Shown in pieces: positions 1 through 5,448 of a stretch of 7,863 nt of DNA (position 1 is its first letter; the number at the start of each line of letters is the position of its first letter). The stretch spans positions 1-7,863 of the forward strand of contig QFOI01000154.1 of NCBI GenBank assembly GCA_003241175.1. Direction: 5' to 3'. The notes under the pieces are model-generated. The model searched no databases and was not told the DNA's origin. It saw only the letters and a program-made list of their open reading frames with translations. A program made the translations under genes and the position numbers. The DNA comes from Pseudopedobacter saltans (GTDB lineage Bacteria > Bacteroidota > Bacteroidia > Chitinophagales > Chitinophagaceae).

Positions 1-267
1 AAAATACTAGTGACTGCCGATAGTATTCTATTTTTAGAACAGCTAAAAAATCGTCGCAATATTTTTGTCTTTCCCAAAAAAATCGTTCACATGGATTGGA
101 TTTCGAATGCAGGTTATGAAAGTTACTTAAAATCTTTTCTGGATTTTTACCTTATAGCCGGGGCGAGCATGGTCTTTTCAATCAGTACCGAAGAAATGTA
201 CAAATCGGATTTTCCCAAATATGCAGCGATGGTCAACAATGTTCCTTTCGAACGTATTTCTATATGA
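1..267 (+). CDS. C-terminal part of an unidentified protein, possibly a glycan-related transferase (5' end outside window)
   Basis: The frame is open from the first base of the window, so only the last 88 codons are visible and the true start lies upstream; the GTG at position 10 is probably internal. The fragment contains a short stretch reading ADSILFLEQL, a histidine-aspartate pair (HMDW), then YLKSFLDFYLIAGA and, near the end, EMYKSDFPKYAAMVNNVPFERI. A pattern of Asp-Ser, then K-S-F-x-D-F, then M-Y-x-S-x-F-x-x-A-A resembles the C-terminal, nucleotide-sugar-binding half of some polysaccharide glycosyltransferases of the fucosyltransferase-like type. This is from memory of the pattern and not a search, so no function is assigned. 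There is no signal peptide or membrane segment in the visible part. It ends in TGA and overlaps the 3' end of the opposing amidotransferase gene by 8 bases, leaving no room for a separate terminator. Confidence 0.75.
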   Translation, partial: KILVTADSILFLEQLKNRRNIFVFPKKIVHMDWISNAGYESYLKSFLDFYLIAGASMVFSISTEEMYKSDFPKYAAMVNNVPFERISI

Positions 268-2140
268 TGCTACAATGATTGCTGAGAATGGTGGACAACG
301 AAATCATTTGCCATTTTCTTTTTGGGGTAGTTGCAAAATCTCGTAGAAGAACAGGGTCAAAATGCGTTTTCAGCTTTTCTGTGAACGATTGCATATTCAA
401 TTCCTGAACCCAGCTATCCAACGGCATTGTGAAACCTTTTTTGGGCATATTCAAGACATCAGGATGCAAAAGCCCTTTGATTTGTTTTCTGAAAAATGGT
501 TTGTTATGGTTTTTGTGTAAACCTTCATCCGTATTGGAAAGATTAAAGTATTTCTGTACAAAATGATGATCCAAAAAAGGAAAACGAATTTCGATATTGT
601 TGAGCATTGCTGGTCTATCTGCCCGAAAACTGTGATAGGAAGAAATATAGTAATGAAAATCCAAAAAAGAAATCTGCTTGAGTACAGGCAATCGATCAAA
701 ATCGGAAAATCTTGTCTTAGCTTGATTCAATATGAAATCTATTGGATGCTGCCAATCTTTTGAATTGTCATAGCCAAAAAGTTCTTTGATTTCTTGCCAT
801 GATATATCGCTTCTTTGGATAAATGGTAACGCCGCTACTCCGTATTGGTGTATTTCCGACAATTTCCGATGCTTTGAACCAGATGTGATTTTTGCCAGAA
901 AGGAGAGAAGCGCTTTGGGGAATTTCGATAACATTTTGGCGTGCCAATGGTATTTGTATCCATAAAACAGTTCATCTGGTCCCAGCGCGTTAAACAGGAC
1001 TTTTCTTTTGCCAAGTAATGCTTTGGTCAAAAAATAGGTGGCTTCTGGCATTTCGTTGGGCTCTTCTTCTGCCATGCAAAAATCCAATATTGTTTCTATG
1101 GAAACCTTTCCAGGGACTTCATATTCTTCCAATTCAATATGAGCGCATTCGGCATTTAATCGAGCAAAAGGAAGCTCGCTGGATACGGAATCGTAGATAG
1201 TTGAACCCATCAAATGAGAAGACTGATTTTTATAAATATGGGCTAATGTTCCCGAATCCAGACCCCCACTGATCATAATTCCTTTCGGGATTTCCGGATC
1301 ACTTATAAGATATAGTTGAGAAATATCTGTCAAGTCCTGTAGGAATTCCTGTTCTTGTATGATTGTATTTTTGGGGTCATATTGCAGTGACCAATACGAT
1401 GCAATCTTTATGGATAAATTGTCTAGTTTGATAGTGAATTTACTAGCCGGCGGAACGCTTTTGATATTTTCCCAAATCGTATTGGGGCTAGCACTCGTAC
1501 CCAAATAGAGTTGCTGGGCTAGGTTTTCGGGTTTGATTTTTGGCTTGATAAGCTTTGTCGCAAAAATGCCATTTATTTCAGAAGAAAAAATAAATGCATC
1601 CTCTAAAACAGTGTAAAAAAAGGGTTTTAAGCCAAAAAAATCTCTCCATGCAGATATAGTATTGGACGTATGATCCAATACAACAATCGAAAACATACCA
1701 CGTAAATGATGGACAAAATCATCTCCTAATTTCAAATAAAGCTTGAATGCCACTTCGGAATCAGAGTTCGATTGAAAGTTTTCGTTAGGTAAAAAAGTTT
1801 TTCGAAGTTCCTTGTAGTTGTATATCTCCCCATTCACCATGAAGCTACAATTTCGGTGCTTGTCATAGAATGGTTGCATGCCATGCACACTCGTGTCCAC
1901 AATGGAAAGTCTGTTGAACCCGAACCACAAATCTGCTGTTTCGGCTCCTTGTAGAAAAGGGAGTTTTTGTTTGGTTTCCTCAGAAGAAAAGCTGCAAGCG
2001 TAGTAATTTGGAGTAGAGCCAGTATTGGAAAAAGCAATGACCGTATCGTCCTTACCCCGATGTTTGATCTTTTGCAGGGACGCTGTTATACGTTCTGCAT
2101 TGAGTCTTATTGGAAGATAAATACCGGAAAAACCACACAT
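260..2140 (-). CDS. asnB: Asparagine synthetase B-family amidotransferase (glutamine-hydrolysing), divergent
   Basis: This 626-residue protein has the two-domain layout of class II glutamine amidotransferases. The start is fixed by MCGFSG, where Cys2 becomes the N-terminal nucleophile. The glutaminase domain (about 1-195) shows HRGKDD (27-32), NRLSIVD (76-82), NGEIYNYKELR (103-113), Asp127 and RDFFGLKPFFY (166-176). The synthetase domain has the ATP-pyrophosphatase P-loop SGGLDSG (291-297), GPDELFYGY (387-395) and RADRPAMLNNIEIRFPFLD (506-524). Family members move ammonia from glutamine to an ATP-activated carboxylate, normally aspartate. Some positions depart from the consensus: HRGPDD reads HRGKDD, and the usual SGEGxDE loop reads NALGPDE, so the conserved glutamate is a leucine. 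Length is slightly above that of E. coli AsnB (about 554). With a possible glycan gene next door it may be a paralogue that amidates another acceptor, such as a sugar acid; plain asparagine synthesis is the default. It is transcribed alone, away from rsmI by 199 bases. Confidence 0.9.
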   Translation of the reverse strand: MCGFSGIYLPIRLNAERITASLQKIKHRGKDDTVIAFSNTGSTPNYYACSFSSEETKQKLPFLQGAETADLWFGFNRLSIVDTSVHGMQPFYDKHRNCSFMVNGEIYNYKELRKTFLPNENFQSNSDSEVAFKLYLKLGDDFVHHLRGMFSIVVLDHTSNTISAWRDFFGLKPFFYTVLEDAFIFSSEINGIFATKLIKPKIKPENLAQQLYLGTSASPNTIWENIKSVPPASKFTIKLDNLSIKIASYWSLQYDPKNTIIQEQEFLQDLTDISQLYLISDPEIPKGIMISGGLDSGTLAHIYKNQSSHLMGSTIYDSVSSELPFARLNAECAHIELEEYEVPGKVSIETILDFCMAEEEPNEMPEATYFLTKALLGKRKVLFNALGPDELFYGYKYHWHAKMLSKFPKALLSFLAKITSGSKHRKLSEIHQYGVAALPFIQRSDISWQEIKELFGYDNSKDWQHPIDFILNQAKTRFSDFDRLPVLKQISFLDFHYYISSYHSFRADRPAMLNNIEIRFPFLDHHFVQKYFNLSNTDEGLHKNHNKPFFRKQIKGLLHPDVLNMPKKGFTMPLDSWVQELNMQSFTEKLKTHFDPVLLRDFATTPKRKWQMISLSTILSNHCSII

Positions 2141-2165
2141 AATTCCTACTTGTTAAGCTTACAGA

Positions 2166-2173
2166 CAAATGTA
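2166..2173 (-). promoter_or_regulatory. Possible -7 promoter element for the asnB-like gene
   Basis: On the minus strand the sequence reads TACATTTG, an exact match to the Bacteroidota -7 consensus TAnnTTTG, and lies 25 bases before the ATG at 2140, which would give a leader of about 20 bases. No TTG or TTTG is found at the expected 19-21 base distance upstream, so support is only partial. The short A/G-rich stretch AAGTAGGAATT precedes the start codon. Confidence 0.4.
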
Positions 2174-2230
2174 GGAATAAGATTAGAGAACCTTCTTATG
2201 TCTTTAGGGAGAAAATTTCGCAACTAGGAC

Positions 2231-2280
2231 AAACCCCACCCTTATTCCCTCCCCTAAAGGGGAGGGTTAGGGAGATGTTT
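2231..2280. repeat. G/C-rich palindromic intergenic element
   Basis: A perfect 8-base inverted repeat (CCCTCCCC at 2247-2254, GGGGAGGG at 2259-2266) closes a TAAA loop. Weaker complementarity extends outwards: CACCC-type sequence on the left, GGGAGATG on the right, and an outer AAAC (2231-2234) facing GTTT (2277-2280). The element is far richer in G and C than the A/T-rich DNA around it. Similar CCCCTAAAGGGG-centred palindromes are scattered between genes in many Bacteroidota genomes, so this is probably one copy of a dispersed repeat. It lies downstream of rsmI on the minus strand and might help end that transcript, but no T-run follows on either strand apart from TTTT near 2278-2281 on the plus strand. 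Confidence 0.6.
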
Positions 2281-2339
2281 TCAAAAATATGTAAAATATT
2301 AACTAGGATAAGTGTGCCAATGCACAATGGATAGAGAAA

Positions 2340-3011
2340 TTATTTGGTGGAAATACCTTGTACAATGATGACAATTTCACCTTTGACAGTTTTTTTCTCA
2401 AAATGGGCAGCAACTTCCATTAAGGTTCCACGTTGCGTCTCTTCAAACATTTTGGTAAGTTCCCTGCTAACACTGCAAAGGCGATCCGAACCAAAGTAGG
2501 TTGCCATTTCCTTAAGTGTTTTCACCAATCGCAAAAGGATTTCGTAAAAAATCATGGTTCGTTCTTCAGTAGAAAGCTTGGTGAATAGCGTCATCCTTCC
2601 CTTTTTCAAAGGAGGAAATCCTTCAAAACAAAAACGGTTGGTTGGAAGACCACTATTGACAAGGGCCGGCACGAAGGCGTTGGCACCGGGTAGACATTCA
2701 ACCTTGATGTCTTTTTTGATACATTCCCTGATGATCAAAAAAGCAGGGTCAGAGATGCCGGGCGTGCCAGCATCTGTTATCAAAGCCATTTTTTTGCCCG
2801 CCAAGAGTTCGTTGGTAAGATGATCTACCACCTTATGCTCGTTGTGCATATGATAGGGACTAAGCGGCTTTTGGATATTGTAGTGCTGCAGCAGTTTGGA
2901 CGATGTACGTGTATCCTCACACAATATAAGATCTACAGCCTGGAGTATCTCCAGACTTCTCAATGTGATATCTTTAAGATTCCCAATGGGCGTGGGGATG
3001 AGGTAAAGCAT
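2340..3011 (-). CDS. rsmI: 16S rRNA 2'-O-ribose methyltransferase RsmI (C1402), short form
   Basis: RsmI methylates the 2'-hydroxyl of C1402 in 16S rRNA, in the decoding centre, using S-adenosylmethionine. The 223-residue protein is a tetrapyrrole-methylase-fold enzyme. It has the N-terminal signature YLIPTPIGNLKDITLRSLEIL (3-23), CEDTR (31-35), the cofactor-binding loop LITDAGTPGISDP (77-89), LPGANAFVPAL (107-117), the segment FEGFPPLKKGR (129-139) and KGEIVIIVQG (210-219). It is shorter than E. coli RsmI (about 286) because the C-terminal helical extension is absent. The normally conserved YESPxR motif reads YEILLR (156-161), which is odd. It starts 5 bases after the purS stop codon and is almost certainly co-transcribed with it. 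A structure to end the transcript is not obvious; a 5-base inverted repeat (TGTGC/GCACA, 2313-2326) lies shortly downstream. Confidence 0.93.
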   Translation of the reverse strand: MLYLIPTPIGNLKDITLRSLEILQAVDLILCEDTRTSSKLLQHYNIQKPLSPYHMHNEHKVVDHLTNELLAGKKMALITDAGTPGISDPAFLIIRECIKKDIKVECLPGANAFVPALVNSGLPTNRFCFEGFPPLKKGRMTLFTKLSTEERTMIFYEILLRLVKTLKEMATYFGSDRLCSVSRELTKMFEETQRGTLMEVAAHFEKKTVKGEIVIIVQGISTK

Positions 3012-3016
3012 CGTAA

Positions 3017-3265
3017 TTACGCTTCAACTTCGATTTCGAAATATTCCATTACTGGGTTTGCCAGGAGTTTGGATGCAGCAGTTTCGGCGATTGTCTTTGC
3101 CGCGTCTGTAGAGTCCGCTTCGACCTGTAGGGTGATGTGTTTGCCTATGCGTGCATCATGAATACCTGCAATACCTAGGTTTTCAATAGCTCCGATAACA
3201 GCTTTCCCTTGAGGGTCCAATAATTCTTTAAGAGGCATTACTTTTATCTGTACAGTATAAAGCAT
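3017..3265 (-). CDS. purS: Phosphoribosylformylglycinamidine synthase subunit PurS
   Basis: PurS is the small subunit of the three-part FGAM synthase (PurS, PurQ, PurL) in purine synthesis; it bridges the glutaminase PurQ and the synthetase PurL and helps form the ammonia channel. At 82 residues it has the usual family length. Recognisable features are the first beta strand YTVQIKVMP (3-11), the signature LLDPQGKAV (15-23), the segment HDARIGKHITL (36-46) and the C-terminal LLANPVMEYFEIEV (67-80). purQ and purL are not in the window, so the subunit is encoded away from its partners unless they lie elsewhere nearby. It is the first gene of a two-gene unit with rsmI. The start ATG lies about 20 bases from the -7 element of a good promoter. 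Confidence 0.93.
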   Translation of the reverse strand: MLYTVQIKVMPLKELLDPQGKAVIGAIENLGIAGIHDARIGKHITLQVEADSTDAAKTIAETAASKLLANPVMEYFEIEVEA

Positions 3266-3285
3266 AGTGGTAATTTTAAGAGGCG

Positions 3286-3316
3286 CAAACCTATAAATAT
3301 TCCGTTTAAAATCAAA
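3286..3316 (-). promoter_or_regulatory. Bacteroidota-type promoter for purS-rsmI
   Basis: On the minus strand TTTG (3316-3313) is followed after exactly 19 bases by TAGGTTTG (3293-3286). This fits the Bacteroidota primary sigma factor consensus TTTG-N19-21-TAnnTTTG in both elements and in spacing. Transcription would begin about 3280, giving a leader of roughly 15 bases before the purS ATG. It lies in the 80-base gap between pssA and purS, suggesting purS-rsmI can be transcribed independently of pssA. A second TAnnTTTG match (TACCTTTG, 3320-3313) overlaps the upstream element but lacks a properly spaced partner. Confidence 0.7.
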
Positions 3317-3345
3317 GGTAAATAGGAAAAAGCAAAAGATTTAAT

Positions 3346-4134
3346 TCATATTTCCGTATGGGCACTAACGTCTTTTTTCTTGATAAAAAAAAGAGAAAAC
3401 AAAACATATAATGCAAAAACGGAAGGAACCGTTAACCAACCTATCGTAAAACTTCCGATAACGGCAATAACAGCCAACAATACGATTGGCCAATCATTTT
3501 TGAGAGAAAAATGCTTGAATTTCAAACTAAACATGGGCAATTTACTCACCATCAAGCCACTCACCACCAATATCAATGCATACCAAAACAAGGAATTGGA
3601 AAGCAACTCATTCACTTTGGCAATATTGCAAAACCAGTATATCAACGGAAAAGAAGCCACCAATATCCCCGCTGCTGGTATAGGTACTCCTTTAAAATAG
3701 CTACTAGATGTTGTGTCAAGATTGAATCTTGCCAATCTGATAGCTCCTGCTGTCGGTAGTAAAAACGCAGGCAACAACCACAAAATGTTGGTATCAATAC
3801 CTGTGGCATCTTTTGCAAACGAGAGTTTGAGAAACTGGATTGCAATCATACTCGGCGCAACACCAAAACTAACAACGTCAGCCAAAGAGTCTAATTCCTT
3901 ACCCATAGGTGAGGCTGCATTCAAAAGCCTTGCAATGAAACCGTCCAAAAAATCGATTATAGCTGCACAACCAATGAAAACGGAAGCGAGATATATCTTT
4001 TCGGGTAGAATGACAAAGGTAGAAATGCCATCACTGTCCATTGTAGTAATGAATCCTGGTGCTATGGCAGCATAGATGGCCATACATCCAAAAACCAGGT
4101 TCAATAGGGTAAATCCGTTTGCTATTTGTTTCAT
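3346..4134 (-). CDS. pssA: CDP-diacylglycerol--serine O-phosphatidyltransferase
   Basis: This 262-residue integral membrane enzyme would transfer the phosphatidyl group from CDP-diacylglycerol to serine, giving phosphatidylserine, the precursor of phosphatidylethanolamine. The CDP-alcohol phosphatidyltransferase motif D-x2-D-G-x2-A-R-x8-G-x3-D-x3-D is complete: Asp61, Asp64-Gly65, Ala68-Arg69, Gly78, Asp82 and Asp86. The N-terminus has the NGFTLLNLVFGCMAIYAA segment (6-23) typical of type II PssA. Further hydrophobic segments lie near 47-60, 116-128, 155-170, 182-197, 215-233 and 236-251, and the protein ends in a lysine-rich polar tail. IRLARFN (132-138) is also typical of the serine-using branch. 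Assignment to serine as substrate rests on overall likeness to PssA and is reasonably firm. It is divergent from infA and followed by purS after 80 bases. A 10-base-pair palindrome sits 12 bases before its start codon. Confidence 0.92.
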   Translation of the reverse strand: MKQIANGFTLLNLVFGCMAIYAAIAPGFITTMDSDGISTFVILPEKIYLASVFIGCAAIIDFLDGFIARLLNAASPMGKELDSLADVVSFGVAPSMIAIQFLKLSFAKDATGIDTNILWLLPAFLLPTAGAIRLARFNLDTTSSSYFKGVPIPAAGILVASFPLIYWFCNIAKVNELLSNSLFWYALILVVSGLMVSKLPMFSLKFKHFSLKNDWPIVLLAVIAVIGSFTIGWLTVPSVFALYVLFSLFFIKKKDVSAHTEI

Positions 4135-4146
4135 TCAATACTTATT

Positions 4147-4170
4147 ATTAAATACTATCCAGTATTTAAT
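4147..4170. repeat. Perfect 10-bp palindrome upstream of pssA
   Basis: ATTAAATACT (4147-4156) and AGTATTTAAT (4161-4170) are exact inverted copies around a 4-base centre ATCC. The element ends 12 bases before the pssA ATG and lies downstream of both candidate pssA -7 elements, so it would be in the 5' leader of the mRNA or serve as an operator for a dimeric repressor. It is A/T-rich, so the hairpin would be of modest stability. Confidence 0.55.
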
Positions 4171-4205
4171 TTCCTTTTGATGGCTAGGATACATCTGATT
4201 TGATC

Positions 4206-4233
4206 CAAATCTAGCCAAGCGTACGCAAATATA
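4206..4233 (-). promoter_or_regulatory. Two candidate -7 elements for pssA
   Basis: On the minus strand TATATTTG (4233-4226) and TAGATTTG (4213-4206) both match TAnnTTTG and lie 20 bases apart. Neither has a clear TTTG or TTG at the 19-21 base distance upstream, so one or both may be chance matches in A/T-rich DNA. Use of either would give a leader of about 65-90 bases that contains the palindrome at 4147-4170. Confidence 0.35.
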
Positions 4234-4428
4234 GACTATACATCTCATTGAATATAATCTTGCACAAGTTAACATTTAAAGATAATGCTAAAAAGAGCAT
4301 ATATTGCAGGATAAACCCAAAATAATTGCGGTATAAAAAGATTTTCACAAAAGTGGATAAAAAAATATGGATTTTAATTATTTGAAAATCAATAATTTAT
4401 GCATGTTTAAAATAAATATAGATTAATC

Positions 4429-4460
4429 TTTCCATATTGTGTAAATTATTTCTATCTTTG
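4429..4460 (+). promoter_or_regulatory. Promoter of the infA-rplQ ribosomal operon
   Basis: TATCTTTG (4453-4460) matches the Bacteroidota -7 consensus TAnnTTTG exactly. TTTC (4429-4432) sits 20 bases upstream and is one base off the TTTG of the -33 element. Transcription should start about 4466, giving a leader of only about 10 bases before the infA ATG at 4477. The sequence following the element (CGCTCCC) is typical of strong ribosomal protein and rRNA promoters in this phylum. The short leader leaves no room for a riboswitch-like control before infA. Confidence 0.75.
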
Positions 4461-4476
4461 CGCTCCCAAAAATTAT

Positions 4477-4695
4477 ATGGCAAAACAACCACTAATAAAA
4501 CAAGATGGCGTAATTATCGAAGCGTTGAGTAATGCGATGTTTCGAGTTAAGCTGGAAAACGGTCACGAAATCATTTCGACAATATCAGGAAAGATGCGCA
4601 TGCACTACATCCGTATATTGCCAGGAGATAAGGTAGGGGTTGAGATGAGTCCATATGATTTATCAAGGGGACGTATTATATTCCGTTATAAATAA
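4477..4695 (+). CDS. infA: Translation initiation factor IF-1
   Basis: IF-1 binds the A site of the 30S subunit during initiation and helps IF-2 and IF-3. The protein has the standard length of 72 residues and is one S1-type OB fold: MAKQPLIKQDGVIIEALSNAMFRV (1-24), the central LENGHEIISTISGKMRMHYIRILPGDKV (26-53) and the final strand SRGRIIFRYK (63-72). The SGKMRMHYIRILPGDKV block is strongly conserved in the family. There is no Shine-Dalgarno site; the sequence before ATG is A-rich, as usual in Bacteroidota. It is the first gene of the operon and sits directly behind the promoter. In most related genomes map or secY precede it, but here pssA does, on the other strand. Confidence 0.97.
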   Translation: MAKQPLIKQDGVIIEALSNAMFRVKLENGHEIISTISGKMRMHYIRILPGDKVGVEMSPYDLSRGRIIFRYK

Positions 4696-4709
4696 TAAAT
4701 TTTATCATC

Positions 4710-4741
4710 GCTTTAGCCTTGTCGGCTGCAAGCACTTTTTT
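4710..4741 (+). terminator. Terminator-like hairpin between infA and rpmJ
   Basis: AGCC (4715-4718) pairs with GGCT (4724-4727) around TTGTC, and an outer GCTT (4710-4713) pairs with AAGC (4730-4733) across a small internal loop. A run of six T (4736-4741) follows after two bases. This looks like a weak intrinsic terminator or attenuator. Since rpmJ starts only 15 bases later and belongs to the same operon, partial read-through is the likely outcome. Confidence 0.5.
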
Positions 4742-4755
4742 AAATAATTTCAGTC

Positions 4756-4872
4756 ATGAAAGTAAGAGCATCGATTAAAAAACGTAGCGCCGACTGCAAG
4801 ATTGTACGCAGAAAAGGCAAATTGTTTGTCATCAATAAAAAGAATCCTCGCTTCAAAATGCGTCAAGGGTAA
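4756..4872 (+). CDS. rpmJ: 50S ribosomal protein L36, zinc-free form
   Basis: A 38-residue ORF begins MKVRASIKKRSADCKIVRRK and ends FKMRQG, the start and end signatures of L36. It binds 23S rRNA in the large subunit. Zinc-binding L36 has three cysteines and a histidine (near 11, 14, 27 and 32). Here only Cys14 remains; the other positions are Ser11, Asn27 and, at the histidine site, Phe33. It is therefore a C-minus type that should fold without zinc, as is common in Bacteroidota. It lies between infA (60-base gap) and rpsM (47-base gap). No Shine-Dalgarno site precedes the ATG. Confidence 0.96.
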   Translation: MKVRASIKKRSADCKIVRRKGKLFVINKKNPRFKMRQG

Positions 4873-4919
4873 TTTTTAAGAAATTTAATTTAATAAAAAC
4901 AGTAAATCTACAATAGAAT

Positions 4920-5300
4920 ATGGCACGTATTGCCGGTATAGACTTACCTAAGAATAAAAGAGGCGAAATTGGCCTTACCTACATATATGGTATCGGTCGT
5001 TCTACAGCGAAATACATACTTGAGAAAGCAGGAATTCCAGTAGAAAAGAAAGTGAACGAATGGTCTGATGACGAACAAACAGCTATTCGTAACATCATCA
5101 CTGGAGAAATCAAAGTGGAAGGTGCATTGCGTTCTGAAGTTCAGATGAGTATCAAACGTTTGTTGGATATCGCTTGCTACCGCGGTCTACGTCACCGTAA
5201 AGGTCTTCCTCTTCGTGGTCAACGTACTCGTACTAACAGTCGTACTCGTAAGGGTAAACGTAAGACAGTTGCAGGTAAAAAGAAAGCAGCTAAGAAATAG
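4920..5300 (+). CDS. rpsM: 30S ribosomal protein S13
   Basis: S13 sits in the head of the small subunit, contacts the P-site tRNA and forms bridges to the large subunit. The 126-residue protein starts MARIAGIDLPKNKRGEIGL, has the helix-two-turn-helix region with TYIYGIGRSTAKYIL (20-34) and the very conserved CYRGLRHRKGLPLRGQRTRTNSRTRKG (86-112), and ends in a basic lysine/alanine tail that reaches towards the tRNA sites. Length is normal for the family. The region before the ATG is A/T-rich with no Shine-Dalgarno site and no strong structure, so the pseudoknot by which S4 controls rpsM in E. coli is not apparent here. Confidence 0.97.
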   Translation: MARIAGIDLPKNKRGEIGLTYIYGIGRSTAKYILEKAGIPVEKKVNEWSDDEQTAIRNIITGEIKVEGALRSEVQMSIKRLLDIACYRGLRHRKGLPLRGQRTRTNSRTRKGKRKTVAGKKKAAKK

Positions 5301-5314
5301 TCTTAACTTAATAC

Positions 5315-5366
5315 CCAATAGTCATGCATCGTTTGGCGACGTATGGCTATTGGATTTTTGTGTTTA
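5315..5366 (+). terminator. Long hairpin with T-rich tail between rpsM and rpsK
   Basis: Bases 5315-5331 pair with 5337-5353: CCAATAG and CTATTGG at the base, continued upward through CAT/ATG and TCG/CGA, giving 16 pairs (two of them G-U) with one A-C mismatch and a 5-base TTTGG loop. ATTTTTGTGTTT follows immediately. The layout is that of an intrinsic terminator or attenuator, placed 14 bases after the rpsM stop codon and inside an operon that is expected to continue. It could reduce rpsK and later gene expression relative to rpsM, or act as a processing or stability element. Confidence 0.6.
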
Positions 5367-5372
5367 TAACAA

Positions 5373-5413
5373 AGCCGCCGGATAGTCCTATTTGGAGTAG
5401 GAAAGGAGGGGCT
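5373..5413 (+). promoter_or_regulatory. Second stem-loop before rpsK with a buried Shine-Dalgarno-like sequence
   Basis: TCCTAT (5386-5391) pairs with GTAGGA (5397-5402) around TTGGA. An outer stem can form between AGCC plus CC (5373-5379, one G bulged) and GGGGCT (5408-5413). The right side contains AAAGGAGG (5402-5409), a full match to the anti-Shine-Dalgarno complement, but no start codon follows at a usable distance; rpsK begins 39 bases after it. It may be part of a folded leader for rpsK. Function is inferred, not shown. Confidence 0.4.
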
Positions 5414-5448
5414 CACTTAATCAGAAGATTACCTCAAACAAAAAGAAA

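Larger units (their letters stand above)
4135..4476. other. 342-base A/T-rich divergent gap between pssA and infA
   Basis: No gene is seen here on either strand. The gap holds a palindrome next to pssA, two candidate -7 elements for pssA, and the infA promoter at the far end. The middle (about 4260-4420) is very A/T-rich with no element I can identify; a 7-base inverted repeat (GATTTTC at 4340-4346, GAAAATC at 4384-4390) is widely spaced and could be chance. This is where secY or map would normally be expected before infA, and no remnant of either is recognisable. Confidence 0.6.

Noticed and set aside
2282..2289. TATTTTTG on the minus strand as a second asnB promoter element
   Set aside because: It is farther from the gene, has no upstream partner, and such matches are frequent in A/T-rich sequence.
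2313..2326. TGTGC/GCACA hairpin as the rsmI terminator
   Set aside because: The stem is only 5 pairs and no T-run follows on the minus strand.
2820..3161. Open frame of 113 codons on the + strand across rsmI and purS
   Set aside because: It lies antisense to two well-recognised genes and its translation has no family-like features.
3713..4075. Open frame of 120 codons on the + strand opposite pssA
   Set aside because: It is the complement of a clear CDP-alcohol phosphatidyltransferase and shows no independent signals.
4437..4439. TTG as the -33 element of the infA promoter
   Set aside because: It is only 13 bases from TATCTTTG, too close for the 19-21 base spacing; TTTC at 4429-4432 fits better.
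4873..4899. TTTTTA/TAAAAA inverted repeat between rpmJ and rpsM
   Set aside because: Only A-T pairs over a long loop in A/T-rich DNA; expected by chance.
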